From: Flavobacteriaceae bacterium UBA5079
GTDB lineage: Bacteria > Bacteroidota > Bacteroidia > Flavobacteriales > Flavobacteriaceae
Direction: 5' to 3'
Length of the DNA stretch: 16,902 nucleotides
Assembly: GCA_002414705.1 (NCBI GenBank)
Contig: DIAL01000080.1
Span: 10,847-27,748 of the forward strand
Shown: in pieces, positions 1 to 7,390 of the stretch
Layout of the letters: the number at the start of each line of letters is the position of its first letter
Numbering within the stretch: position 1 is the first letter of the stretch
The notes under the pieces: model-generated
What the model was told of the DNA's origin: nothing
Database searches by the model: none
The model's input: the letters and a program-made list of their open reading frames with translations, nothing else
Made by a program: the position numbers and the translations under genes

Positions 1-462
1 AAAGAAATTAAAGACGACGAATCTTTCAAAAAAGCTAAAGAATTAGCAGATACCTTTGCCGAACAAGAAGGTAGACGACCGCGAATTATGATAGCTAAGA
101 TGGGCCAAGATGGTCATGATCGTGGTGCCAAAGTGGTAGCTACTGGTTATGCCGATGTTGGCTTTGATGTAGATATTGGCCCACTTTTTCAAACACCTCA
201 AGAAGCTGCAAAACAAGCAGTAGAAAACGATGTACATATTTTAGGTGTATCATCATTAGCCGCAGGTCATAAAACCTTGGTACCTCAAGTTATTGAAGCC
301 TTAAAAACCTATGGACGCGAGGATATTATGGTTATTGTAGGTGGTGTGATACCAAAACAAGATTATCAATATTTATTTGATGCTGGTGCTATTGCGGTCT
401 TTGGTCCAGGAACTAAAATTAGTGAAGCCGCTATTAAAATTTTGAATATATTAATAGATTAA
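1..462 (+). CDS. scpA: Methylmalonyl-CoA mutase, C-terminal cobalamin-binding part (5'-truncated by window edge)
   Basis: The reading frame is open from the first base, so this is the end of a longer gene. About 153 residues are visible. They contain the B12-binding signature DGHDRG (D-x-H-x-x-G, supplying the lower axial histidine to cobalamin) just after [12 protein letters not shown] Rossmann-like B12 fold follows, with [13 protein letters not shown] and IVGGVIP and the FGPGT turn near the C-terminus. This combination is typical of the catalytic (large) subunit of methylmalonyl-CoA mutase, which interconverts (R)-methylmalonyl-CoA and succinyl-CoA in propionate metabolism. The Met codon at 88 is internal, because conserved sequence precedes it. 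Homologous B12 domains occur in isobutyryl-CoA and ethylmalonyl-CoA mutases. The missing N-terminal TIM barrel would settle the substrate, so the exact substrate is inferred. No hairpin terminator follows the stop. Confidence 0.88.
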   Translation, partial: KEIKDDESFKKAKELADTFAEQEGRRPRIMIAKMGQDGHDRGAKVVATGYADVGFDVDIGPLFQTPQEAAKQAVENDVHILGVSSLAAGHKTLVPQVIEALKTYGREDIMVIVGGVIPKQDYQYLFDAGAIAVFGPGTKISEAAIKILNILID

Positions 463-517
463 ATATTCTATAAAAACCAGCTCAAATTTAAAGTAATATA
501 ATATCAATTTTTAACTC

Positions 518-531
518 GGATAAATTTGTCT
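518..531. promoter_or_regulatory. Operator-like imperfect palindrome upstream of the Rrf2 gene
   Basis: GGATAAATTTGTCT is an imperfect inverted repeat (GGATAA/TTGTCT around two bases). It closely matches the perfect palindrome GGATAAAATTATCC found before the next gene at 1058-1071. It overlaps the candidate -33 element (TTTG, 525-528) of the Rrf2 promoter, a position suited to autorepression. Assigning it to this Rrf2 protein is inference. Confidence 0.5.
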
Positions 532-556
532 TAATTGCAAATATATTTTACATTTG
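525..556 (+). promoter_or_regulatory. Bacteroidota-type promoter of the Rrf2 gene
   Basis: TACATTTG at 549-556 fits the Bacteroidota -7 consensus TAnnTTTG. A TTTG at 525-528 lies 20 nt upstream and fits the -33 element. The predicted transcript would start just upstream of the ATG at 574, leaving a very short leader. Confidence 0.6.
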
Positions 557-573
557 TATCATAAATCAAAACT

Positions 574-1008
574 ATGTTTTCTAAAGCTTGTGAATACGGT
601 ATTAAAGCCTCAATTTTTATAGCACTTAACTCATATCAAGAAAAACGGGTAAGTTTAAAAGCAATTGCTAAAGAAGTTGCATCTCCCGAAGCTTTTACTG
701 CTAAAATTCTACAAGATTTAGTGAGGCACGAAATCATAAATTCAGTTAAAGGAGCGCATGGTGGTTTTGAAATAGATAAAAATAAAATTTCAAGTATTAA
801 ATTAGAACAAATTGTATATGCCATAGATGGCAATAAAATTTATAGTGGCTGTGGGTTAGGATTAGAAATTTGTAACGAACTACACCCATGCCCTGTTCAT
901 GAAAAATTTAAAAGTATTCGTTCTGAATTAAAAAACATGCTTGAAACAACAAATCTCGAAGAGTTAGCACTGGATATAAAATCTGGTATTTCATTCCTGA
1001 AAATTTAA
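574..1008 (+). CDS. Rrf2-family transcriptional regulator with three Fe-S-type cysteines
   Basis: This 144-residue protein has the size and layout of the Rrf2 family (IscR, NsrR, CymR). It has an N-terminal winged helix (about residues 1-65, with KAIAKEVASPEAFTAKILQDL as recognition region and wing KGAHGGFEI at 60-67). A linker follows with three cysteines, C93, C100 and C106 (C-x6-C-x5-C), in the region where IscR and NsrR ligate an Fe-S cluster. It probably senses NO, iron or oxidative stress through a cluster. The next gene, 79 nt downstream, encodes a Ric-type Fe-S repair protein, and related palindromes precede both genes. An NsrR-like role is therefore likely, but it is inferred from context. 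The middle spacing is slightly longer than the usual NsrR/IscR pattern, so I give no gene symbol. Confidence 0.87.
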   Translation: MFSKACEYGIKASIFIALNSYQEKRVSLKAIAKEVASPEAFTAKILQDLVRHEIINSVKGAHGGFEIDKNKISSIKLEQIVYAIDGNKIYSGCGLGLEICNELHPCPVHEKFKSIRSELKNMLETTNLEELALDIKSGISFLKI

Positions 1009-1057
1009 CAGACACAAACTAAAAAGCATTTCAAAAAAAAAAATTTAACTGTAAATA

Positions 1058-1071
1058 GGATAAAATTATCC
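1058..1071. promoter_or_regulatory. Operator-like palindrome upstream of ric
   Basis: GGATAAAATTATCC has perfect 6-bp arms around two bases and ends 16 nt before the ric ATG. It matches the site at 518-531, suggesting that the adjacent Rrf2 regulator controls both. No clear TAnnTTTG is visible in this spacer, so ric may be read through from the regulator promoter or from a weak promoter overlapping the palindrome. Confidence 0.55.
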
Positions 1072-1087
1072 GAAATAAAAAAACAAA

Positions 1088-1825
1088 ATGAAAACATTAC
1101 ATAAAAACATAAGCAAACCCATTGGTGAATTTGTTGCCAATGATTTTAGAACAGCAGCCGTATTTAGTAACTATGGTATCGATTTTTGCTGTAAAGGTCA
1201 CCGAACTTTAGAAGACGTTTGTAATAAAAATGGCATAGATACTTACGAGTTATTAAATAAACTAGATGCCGTTCTAGAATCTAAAAGCAATAGCACAATT
1301 GATTACAAATCATGGCCAATAGATTTACTGGCAGAATACATTGAAAAAACACATCACAGATATGTGACTGAAAAAATTCCTGTTCTACGTCAGTTTTTAG
1401 ACAAACTGTGTAAAGTGCATGGTGGAAATCATCCAGAATTATTTAAAATTAATGAACTATTTATAGGTTGTGCTAGTGAACTTTCAGCACACATGAAAAA
1501 GGAGGAATTGATATTATTTCCTTTCATAAAAAAAATGGTCAAAGCATCTTTAAACGGACAAGCAATTGAAGCACCTCATTTTGGCACTGTTGGAAATCCA
1601 ATTGCCATGATGATGGAAGAACATGAAAATGAAGGCGAACGTTTTAGAAAGATAGCCTTAATAACTAATAATTACACGCCTCCTTCTGACGCTTGTAATA
1701 CGTATAAAGTAACGTTTGCTATGTTGGACGAATTTGAAAAGGATTTACACCTACATATCCATTTAGAAAATAACATCTTATTCCCAGAAGCTGCCAAAAT
1801 AGAGCAGCGCTTTTTCGCAGAGTAA
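1088..1825 (+). CDS. ric: Ric/ScdA-type iron-sulfur cluster repair di-iron protein
   Basis: At 245 residues this is the usual length of the ScdA/YtfE/Ric family, which repairs Fe-S clusters damaged by nitric oxide or peroxide through a carboxylate- and histidine-bridged di-iron site. The N-terminal ScdA_N/DUF542 domain (about 1-60) has the conserved double cysteine in DFCCKG (C34, C35). The hemerythrin-like four-helix domain (about 75-240) shows likely iron ligands: H89/H90, H135 with E139 (HxxxE), H179 in MMEEHENE, and H223 with E227 in the HLHIHLENNILFP segment. The protein is cytoplasmic. It follows an Rrf2 regulator with a palindromic site between them, fitting induction by nitrosative stress. 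A strong terminator follows the gene, so the module ends here. Confidence 0.93.
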   Translation: MKTLHKNISKPIGEFVANDFRTAAVFSNYGIDFCCKGHRTLEDVCNKNGIDTYELLNKLDAVLESKSNSTIDYKSWPIDLLAEYIEKTHHRYVTEKIPVLRQFLDKLCKVHGGNHPELFKINELFIGCASELSAHMKKEELILFPFIKKMVKASLNGQAIEAPHFGTVGNPIAMMMEEHENEGERFRKIALITNNYTPPSDACNTYKVTFAMLDEFEKDLHLHIHLENNILFPEAAKIEQRFFAE

Positions 1826-1850
1826 ATTAATAGCACCTGTTATTTTCAAC

Positions 1851-1886
1851 AACTGGAAGTTACAACAATGTAACTTCCAGTTTTCT
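1851..1886 (+). terminator. Rho-independent terminator after ric
   Basis: A perfect 14-bp stem, AACTGGAAGTTACA (1851-1864) and TGTAACTTCCAGTT (1869-1882), closes a 4-nt ACAA loop and runs into TTTTCT. It lies 26 nt past the ric stop and separates the stress module from parA. Confidence 0.85.
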
Positions 1887-2010
1887 ATTCAGTCTAAAAG
1901 CGCTTATTTTCAAGTGTTTTAATAATAAATAAAAACCTATTCTTAATTATTAGAAACATTCTTAACCCAAAAATTTAAGACAGGTAAAAAAAACGTTTAA
2001 CCTTTAACGT

Positions 2011-2020
2011 TTGTTAACAA
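2011..2020. other. TTGTTAACAA palindrome upstream of parA
   Basis: This perfect 10-bp palindrome lies 61 nt before the parA ATG. It is preceded by a partial direct repeat: AACGTTT occurs at 1992-1998 and again at 2006-2012. The same 10-mer recurs at 12876-12885 in front of the small membrane protein-mutL operon. Function is unknown; a regulator site is possible. Confidence 0.3.
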
Positions 2021-2049
2021 CTTCCATTTTCTAAACCCACAAATAATTG

Positions 2050-2057
2050 TATTTTTA
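2050..2057 (+). promoter_or_regulatory. Weak candidate -7 element for the parA operon
   Basis: TATTTTTA lies 24 nt before the parA ATG and resembles TAnnTTTG except for the final base. No well-spaced TTG was found for -33, so support is weak. The rest of 1887-2049 is AT-rich and contains no recognisable gene. Confidence 0.3.
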
Positions 2058-2081
2058 CGCGTAATTAAACCAAATCAATTA

Positions 2082-2846
2082 ATGGGTAAAATAATCGCTA
2101 TAGCTAATCAAAAAGGTGGTGTAGGAAAAACTACAACCTCTATAAATTTAGCTGCTTCCCTAGGCGTACTTGAAAAAAAAGTACTCCTAATAGATGCCGA
2201 TCCGCAAGCTAACGCTACATCTGGATTAGGTATTGATGTTGAAACTGTCGAGATTGGAACCTACCAACTTCTTGAACATTCTAATAGTGCCAGAGAAGCC
2301 ATTGTAAAAACTGACACACCAAATCTAGACATTATTCCAGCACATATTGACCTTGTGGCTATTGAAATTGAATTGGTTGATAAAGAGGAACGCGAATACA
2401 TGCTAAAAAAAGCATTAGCGGATATTGTTGATGACTACGACTTTATACTAATAGATTGCGCACCATCTTTAGGCTTATTAACACTTAATGCACTAACAGC
2501 TGCTCATGCAGTTATTATTCCTATTCAATGTGAGTATTTTGCTCTGGAAGGTCTTGGTAAACTATTAAACACCATAAAAAGTGTTCAAAAAATTCATAAT
2601 CCAGAATTGGATATTGAAGGCTTATTATTAACCATGTACGATTCTCGTTTACGTTTATCAAACCAAGTGGTTGAAGAAGTTCAAAAACATTTTAACGATA
2701 TGGTTTTCCAAACTATTATTCAACGAAATGTGCGTTTAAGTGAAGCTCCAAGTTATGGTGAAAGCATAATAAATTATGATGCTGCAAGTAAAGGCGCATC
2801 TAATTATTTAAGTTTGGCAAAAGAAATTATTAATAAAAACTCCTAA
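2082..2846 (+). CDS. parA: Chromosome-partitioning ATPase ParA (Soj)
   Basis: The 254-residue protein carries the deviant Walker A motif KGGVGKTTT (11-19) with the signature lysine, then LLIDADPQANAT (A' motif, about 35-46) and IDCAPSLGLLT (Walker B, about 124-134). It lacks an N-terminal helix-turn-helix, as expected for chromosomal type Ia Soj/ParA rather than plasmid ParA with its own DNA-binding domain. It dimerises on ATP, binds nucleoid DNA nonspecifically and moves ParB-parS complexes during segregation. parB follows after only 3 nt, the canonical parAB operon. The ATG at 2082 gives the normal N-terminus (MGKIIAIANQ). Confidence 0.96.
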   Translation: MGKIIAIANQKGGVGKTTTSINLAASLGVLEKKVLLIDADPQANATSGLGIDVETVEIGTYQLLEHSNSAREAIVKTDTPNLDIIPAHIDLVAIEIELVDKEEREYMLKKALADIVDDYDFILIDCAPSLGLLTLNALTAAHAVIIPIQCEYFALEGLGKLLNTIKSVQKIHNPELDIEGLLLTMYDSRLRLSNQVVEEVQKHFNDMVFQTIIQRNVRLSEAPSYGESIINYDAASKGASNYLSLAKEIINKNS

Positions 2847-2849
2847 AAC

Positions 2850-3752
2850 ATGGCGAAGGCAACCAAGAAACAGGCTTTAGGTAGAGGATTATCAGCTTTA
2901 TTAAAAGATCCTTCAAACGATATAAAAACGAGTCAAGATAAAAATGCGGATCAAGTTATTGGCAATATTGTTGAATTAGATATTGATGCAATTGACATTA
3001 ACCCATTTCAACCTCGTACAAATTTTAACGAAGAAACTTTACGCGAATTGGCCTCTTCTATAAAAGAATTAGGCGTTATTCAACCTATTACTGTTCGTAA
3101 ATTAGATTTTAACAAGTTTCAACTTGTTTCTGGTGAACGTCGTTTTAGAGCATCAAAACTGATTGGTCTTGAAACCATTCCAGCGTATATTCGCATTGCC
3201 AATGATCAAGAATCTCTTGAAATGGCTTTGGTTGAAAATATTCAACGTCAAGATTTAGATCCTATTGAAATAGCCTTATCCTACCAACGATTAATTGATG
3301 AAATTAATTTAACGCAAGAACAAATGAGTGATCGCGTGGGCAAAAAACGTTCAACGATTGCAAATTACTTGCGTTTGTTAAAACTAGACCCAATTATCCA
3401 GACAGGTATGCGAGATGGTTTTATTTCTATGGGTCATGGTCGCGCTTTAATTACCATTGAAGATCAGAGTCTCCAATTGGATATTTACGAAAAAATAATT
3501 ACCAATAAATTATCCGTTCGTGATACTGAAACGTTAGTGCGTGATTTTCAAAATGATAAAACGTTAAAAACACCAAAAGAACCACAAGAACTTCCTAAAT
3601 TTGTAAAAAAAGGAGTAAAAGATTTTTCTGAATACTTTGGTCACAAAATCAACGTTAAAGTATCCAAAAATGGAAAAGGAAATATTTCTATTCCCTTCCA
3701 TTCTGAAGAAGACTTTAATCGTATTTTAAAATTAGTAAAACGTGCTGAATAA
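2850..3752 (+). CDS. parB: ParB/Spo0J chromosome-partitioning CTPase
   Basis: This 300-residue ParB begins with the typical ALGRGLSALL segment (about 9-18), which stimulates or contacts ParA. The N-terminal CTP-binding domain contains NPFQPR (51-56), LGVIQPI (74-80), the GERRFRA box (95-101) and ENIQR (129-133). The central helix-turn-helix that reads parS is at about 154-177 (LTQEQMSDRVG..STIANYL), and a short C-terminal dimerisation region ends the protein. ParB loads at parS, slides as a CTP clamp and recruits ParA and condensin. The last 11 nt overlap the following gene. No full parS (a TTTCACGTGAAA-like palindrome) was recognised in this window. Confidence 0.95.
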   Translation: MAKATKKQALGRGLSALLKDPSNDIKTSQDKNADQVIGNIVELDIDAIDINPFQPRTNFNEETLRELASSIKELGVIQPITVRKLDFNKFQLVSGERRFRASKLIGLETIPAYIRIANDQESLEMALVENIQRQDLDPIEIALSYQRLIDEINLTQEQMSDRVGKKRSTIANYLRLLKLDPIIQTGMRDGFISMGHGRALITIEDQSLQLDIYEKIITNKLSVRDTETLVRDFQNDKTLKTPKEPQELPKFVKKGVKDFSEYFGHKINVKVSKNGKGNISIPFHSEEDFNRILKLVKRAE

Positions 3753-4344
3753 ATATGCCATAGTGCTAGTTATTATCTTGGCTTTTTGTAACAATACATG
3801 GGCTCAAGATGATAAAAATTCTGAAGACAAAAAAGAAGTTCAAAAAGAAACTCTTGAGGAGTTACAAGTAGAAGCTAATAACATTGTTTCAGACCCAATA
3901 GATCCGTTAGCGCCTGCTCGTGCAGCTTTCTATTCTGCTATTCTGCCTGGTTTAGGTCAAGCTTACAATAAAAAATATTGGAAAATCCCCATTGTATATG
4001 CTGGATTGGGAATTGGCATGTACTTTTATCTAGATAATAATAAAGAATACAAACGTTACAGATCTGCCTATAAAAGACGTTTAGCTGGTTTTACAGATGA
4101 TGAATTTTATGGAACCATTAATGATGATGGTTTGCGTGAAGCTCAAAAAACATTGAGTAGAAACAGAGAATTATCACTTCTAGTTACTATTGGATTATAT
4201 GCATTAAACATTATTGATGCCAACGTAGATGCACATTTATTGCAATATAATGTGGACGATAACCTATCGTTAGCACCTCATTACCGAATAAATGATTTTG
4301 ATAATACAGGCGATTTAGGGATTACTGTTAATTTTAAATTTTAA
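3742..4344 (+). CDS. DUF5683-family secreted/membrane protein
   Basis: This 200-residue protein starts at a GTG codon inside the end of parB, overlapping by 11 nt; no in-frame ATG precedes the signal peptide. The first 21 residues form a signal peptide (Lys at 4, hydrophobic core, cut near TWA/Q). A charged linker rich in D, E and K follows, then the conserved block PARAAFYSAILPGLGQAYNKKYWKIP, with a hydrophobic hairpin to about residue 95. Another hydrophobic stretch, LSLLVTIGLYALNIIDANVDAHL, ends near residue 165. This pattern matches the DUF5683 family, found in Bacteroidota between parB and dapB. Its biochemical role is unknown. Location is probably the cell envelope. Confidence 0.82.
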   Translation: MLNKYAIVLVIILAFCNNTWAQDDKNSEDKKEVQKETLEELQVEANNIVSDPIDPLAPARAAFYSAILPGLGQAYNKKYWKIPIVYAGLGIGMYFYLDNNKEYKRYRSAYKRRLAGFTDDEFYGTINDDGLREAQKTLSRNRELSLLVTIGLYALNIIDANVDAHLLQYNVDDNLSLAPHYRINDFDNTGDLGITVNFKF

Positions 4345-4346
4345 GC

Positions 4347-5048
4347 ATGAAAATTGCACTATTAGGATATGGAAAAATGGGTAAAACCATTGAAAAAATA
4401 GCTATTGAGCGCGGACATGATATTGTTATAAAAACATCTGATGAAGACGGATACGACATTACAAAAGCCGATGTCGCCATCGATTTCAGTGTTCCCAATG
4501 CGGCTTTCTTTAATATTGTTAAGTGCTTCAAAAATGGAGTTCCTGTAATTTCAGGAACTACAGGATGGTTAGATAATTACAAAAAAGCTGAAGCAATTTG
4601 CAAAGAAGAACATGGTGCTTTTATTTATGCATCAAATTTCAGTTTGGGTGTCAACATATTTTTCGAGTTGAATAAACAACTCGCCAAAATGATGTCAAAA
4701 TTGGAGTCCTACAAAGTTTCCATGGAAGAAATTCATCATACTCAAAAACTGGATGCGCCAAGTGGAACAGCTATTACGTTAGCAGAATCTATTATTTCGG
4801 AACACGATACGTATACAGATTGGAGCCTACTATCCAAAAAAGAAAATACCATACCCATTTCAGCCAAACGCATAGCAGATGTTTCTGGAACACATGCCGT
4901 TTCCTATACCAGTAAAACAGATACTATTACTATTAAACACGAAGCACATAGTCGCGAAGGTTTTGCCCTTGGTGCTGTTATCGCTGCTGAATGGCTAAAA
5001 GATAAAACAGGTGTTTACACCATGAAAGATGTGTTAAACATAGGTTAA
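4347..5048 (+). CDS. dapB: 4-hydroxy-tetrahydrodipicolinate reductase (DapB)
   Basis: The 233-residue enzyme performs the NAD(P)H-dependent reduction in lysine and meso-diaminopimelate synthesis, feeding peptidoglycan. The Rossmann nucleotide-binding motif is GYGKMG (7-12). SGTTGW (69-74) and ASNFSLGVN (95-103) follow. The catalytic signature EEIHHTQKLDAPSGTA (127-142) contains the general-acid His pair H130/H131 and K134. Compared with the roughly 270 residues of E. coli DapB it is shorter, lacking part of the N-terminal domain insertion, which is common in Bacteroidota. It starts 2 nt after the DUF5683 gene and lies upstream of lepB, so it is probably cotranscribed. Confidence 0.95.
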   Translation: MKIALLGYGKMGKTIEKIAIERGHDIVIKTSDEDGYDITKADVAIDFSVPNAAFFNIVKCFKNGVPVISGTTGWLDNYKKAEAICKEEHGAFIYASNFSLGVNIFFELNKQLAKMMSKLESYKVSMEEIHHTQKLDAPSGTAITLAESIISEHDTYTDWSLLSKKENTIPISAKRIADVSGTHAVSYTSKTDTITIKHEAHSREGFALGAVIAAEWLKDKTGVYTMKDVLNIG

Positions 5049-5061
5049 AAAGACTAATTTT

Positions 5062-5084
5062 GGTAACAGAAAAAACCTGTAACC
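5062..5084 (+). repeat. Small imperfect hairpin between dapB and lepB
   Basis: GGTAACAG and CTGTAACC pair with one mismatch around a 7-nt A-rich loop. There is no U-tract, so it is not a terminator. It could be a processing or attenuation element, or chance. Confidence 0.25.
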
Positions 5085-5112
5085 TACCAATTAAAGACAA
5101 AAGAAAAAATAT

Positions 5113-6708
5113 ATGGCACTTACGCAATGGCTAATAGTTATCCTAATCATTCAAATTACTCATGGTTTAGGAACGTGGAAATTATATATTAAAGCAGGCA
5201 GACAGGCTTGGGAAGCTTTCGTTCCTGTGTACAATGCGGTAATTTTAATGAAAATTATAAACCGTCCATGGTATTGGACTATTTTACTTTTTTTACCAAT
5301 TGTAAACCTAATTATATTTCCAGTAGTTTGGGTTGAAACCGCTAGAAGCTTCGGAAAAAATTCGGCTACAGATACTATTTTAGCTATCGTTACTTTAGGC
5401 TTCTATAATTACTATTTAAACTATGCAGTAGATGTTCAATATGTTAAAGACAGAAGTTTACATCCAAGAACACCTTTAGGAGACTGGGTGAGTTCTATTT
5501 TATTTGCTATTGTAGCTGCAACCGTTGTGCATACGTATCTTATTCAGCCATATACTATTCCAACATCTTCTTTAGAAAAATCTCTATTGGTTGGCGATTT
5601 CCTTTTTGTGAGTAAATTCCATTATGGCGCTCGTGTTCCAATGTCTACTATTGCAGCTCCAATGGTGCATGATACGATTCCGTTTATTAATAAAAAATCG
5701 TATTTGTATGATGATAATGTGGAAAACAGAAACACATCATTCATTAACAAACTATCACTTCCCTACTTGCGAATTCCAGGTTTTCAGGATATAAAGCATA
5801 ATGACATTGTGGTGTTTAACTGGCCAGTTGATACGTTGTATAATATGTATAAAACGGCTGATAGAAATTATTATAAACCAATTGATAAGAAAACCAATTA
5901 TGTAAAACGTGCGGTTGGTGTTCCTGGCGATTCGTTGGAAGTTCGTGATGGTTACGTTTATATTAATGGCAAACAAAATGCCTTACCAGATAGAGCAAAA
6001 TTACAGTTTTCGTATAAAGTAGAAACTAAAAATGGACCTTTCAATAATTATATTTTATCCAGCAGATATAATATAACAGACTTCCCACAGTATAATCAAG
6101 ATTATTCTTTGAGTTATTTTCCAGGTATTTCAGATGAAAATTTAGCAAAATTTAAAAATCATCCTAACGTAAAAAGTGTTGAACCACTTAAACGTGAAAA
6201 AGGTGAACGCGAGCCAAGTGTTTTCCCTCATGATCCAAATTATAATTGGAATAATGATTGGTTTGGTCCATTATACATTCCTGAAGCTGGAGCAACAGTT
6301 GACTTAAACCTAGAGGTTTTACCACTTTATAAACGTGCCATTACAGAATATGAAAATAACACCTTACAGGTAAAAGGCAACCAGATTTTTATTAATGGTG
6401 AAGTTGCCAATAGCTACACTTTCCAGAAAGATTATTACTGGCTTATGGGAGACAACCGTCACAACTCATTAGATGCACGTTCCTGGGGATTTGTGCCTTT
6501 TGATCACGTGGTTGGAAAACCCGTATTTATATGGATGAGTTGGAATTCAAATGGTCAAGGTATCAAAGAAAAAATTCGTTGGGAACGCTTATTTACAACC
6601 GTTAATGGAAGTGGTGAGCCGGTTTCTTATTTTATTCCATTTTTAGTGTTATTAGCAGCTTGGTTTGGTTTCAATAAATGGCGCAAGCATAAAAAAGCGA
6701 ATAGTTAG
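5113..6708 (+). CDS. lepB: Signal peptidase I, enlarged Bacteroidota form with N-terminal membrane domain
   Basis: At 531 residues this is well above the 324 of E. coli LepB. An N-terminal multi-pass region (about 1-105; segments near 5-20, 55-75 and 87-103, resembling DUF5684) precedes the usual TM anchor at about 125-145. The S26 serine peptidase core follows: IPTSSLEKSLLVGD places the nucleophile at S153, NYVKRAVGVPGD gives the general base K265, and GDNRHNSLDARSWGFVP (446-462) is the conserved box V-like motif. Long insertions (about 175-258 and 295-435) separate these motifs. A further TM segment, about 504-520, ends in a basic tail. It cleaves Sec signal peptides on the outer face of the inner membrane. 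Neighbouring dapB and parAB suggest a housekeeping operon. Confidence 0.93.
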   Translation: MALTQWLIVILIIQITHGLGTWKLYIKAGRQAWEAFVPVYNAVILMKIINRPWYWTILLFLPIVNLIIFPVVWVETARSFGKNSATDTILAIVTLGFYNYYLNYAVDVQYVKDRSLHPRTPLGDWVSSILFAIVAATVVHTYLIQPYTIPTSSLEKSLLVGDFLFVSKFHYGARVPMSTIAAPMVHDTIPFINKKSYLYDDNVENRNTSFINKLSLPYLRIPGFQDIKHNDIVVFNWPVDTLYNMYKTADRNYYKPIDKKTNYVKRAVGVPGDSLEVRDGYVYINGKQNALPDRAKLQFSYKVETKNGPFNNYILSSRYNITDFPQYNQDYSLSYFPGISDENLAKFKNHPNVKSVEPLKREKGEREPSVFPHDPNYNWNNDWFGPLYIPEAGATVDLNLEVLPLYKRAITEYENNTLQVKGNQIFINGEVANSYTFQKDYYWLMGDNRHNSLDARSWGFVPFDHVVGKPVFIWMSWNSNGQGIKEKIRWERLFTTVNGSGEPVSYFIPFLVLLAAWFGFNKWRKHKKANS

Positions 6709-6755
6709 TTGTAAAGCCGTAAAGTTGTTACGTTGATTTTTTACAACTTTACAAC
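6708..6755 (+). repeat. Two mutually exclusive hairpins in the lepB-wbqC spacer
   Basis: GTTGTAAAG (6708-6716) pairs perfectly with CTTTACAAC (6747-6755). GTAAAGTTGT (6719-6728) pairs perfectly with ACAACTTTAC (6743-6752). The right arms overlap, so only one stem can form at a time. The loop of the inner stem ends in TTTTTT, but no U-tract follows the stem. Confidence 0.45.
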
Positions 6756-6769
6756 AAGCATTTAAACAA

Positions 6770-7390
6770 ATGAACATCCTTATTCATCCAACATATTTTC
6801 CGAGTATTGCGCATTTTGTAGCTATTAGTCAGGCAGAAACTGTAACTTTTGAAATGGCTGACAATTTTCAAAAGCAAACCTATAGAAATCGGACTTATAT
6901 TTACGGTGCTAACGGTAAATTACTGTTGAATATTCCGGTATTTCATACACAAAAAGACCGTCAGCAATATGTGGATGTACAAACTTTTAATGAAGAAAAC
7001 TGGCAACGGAATCACTGGAAATCTTTAGAATCTGCCTATAAAACATCACCTTTTTTCGAGTTTTATGAAGACGAGTTAAAACCAGTGTTTGAAAAACCGG
7101 TTTCTAATTTACTCAATTTTAATTTACACTGTTTTCAAACTATTTGCGACTGTTTACAATTAGATATTAAAACCAAGCAAACAAAAACGTTTGAAAAAGA
7201 ACCAGCTCAATTCACCGATTTACGTTATTTAGTAAAAGCCAAAGGGGAAAAAGCGCCAAATTTGGAATCTTACACACAAGTGTTTGATGATAAACACGGC
7301 TTTATTAATAACTTAAGTATTTTAGATTTGTTATTTAACGAAGGTCCAAACGCTTTAAATTATCTAGAATCACAAAAAACGTTTTGGTAA
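6770..7390 (+). CDS. WbqC-family protein
   Basis: The 206-residue protein begins MNILIHPTYFPSIAHFVAI, the typical start of WbqC-like proteins (hP.YfPs..hf). It continues with the family core: FEMADNFQKQTYRNRTYI, then W-x-RNHWKSLESAYKTSPFFEFYEDEL (about 83-108). No signal peptide or TM segment is visible, so it is probably cytoplasmic. WbqC-like proteins were first named in O-antigen clusters and are often next to lepB in Bacteroidota; their biochemical function is not established. The stop overlaps the ATG of the next gene (TAATG), indicating coupled translation. Confidence 0.85.
   Translation: MNILIHPTYFPSIAHFVAISQAETVTFEMADNFQKQTYRNRTYIYGANGKLLLNIPVFHTQKDRQQYVDVQTFNEENWQRNHWKSLESAYKTSPFFEFYEDELKPVFEKPVSNLLNFNLHCFQTICDCLQLDIKTKQTKTFEKEPAQFTDLRYLVKAKGEKAPNLESYTQVFDDKHGFINNLSILDLLFNEGPNALNYLESQKTFW

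Noticed and set aside
43..237. 64-residue minus-strand frame inside methylmalonyl-CoA mutase
   Set aside because: It is antisense to a strongly conserved B12-binding domain.
1887..2081. Possible parS or replication origin near parAB
   Set aside because: No TTTCACGTGAAA-like 16-mer or cluster of DnaA boxes was recognised; only the TTGTTAACAA palindrome and short direct repeats were seen.
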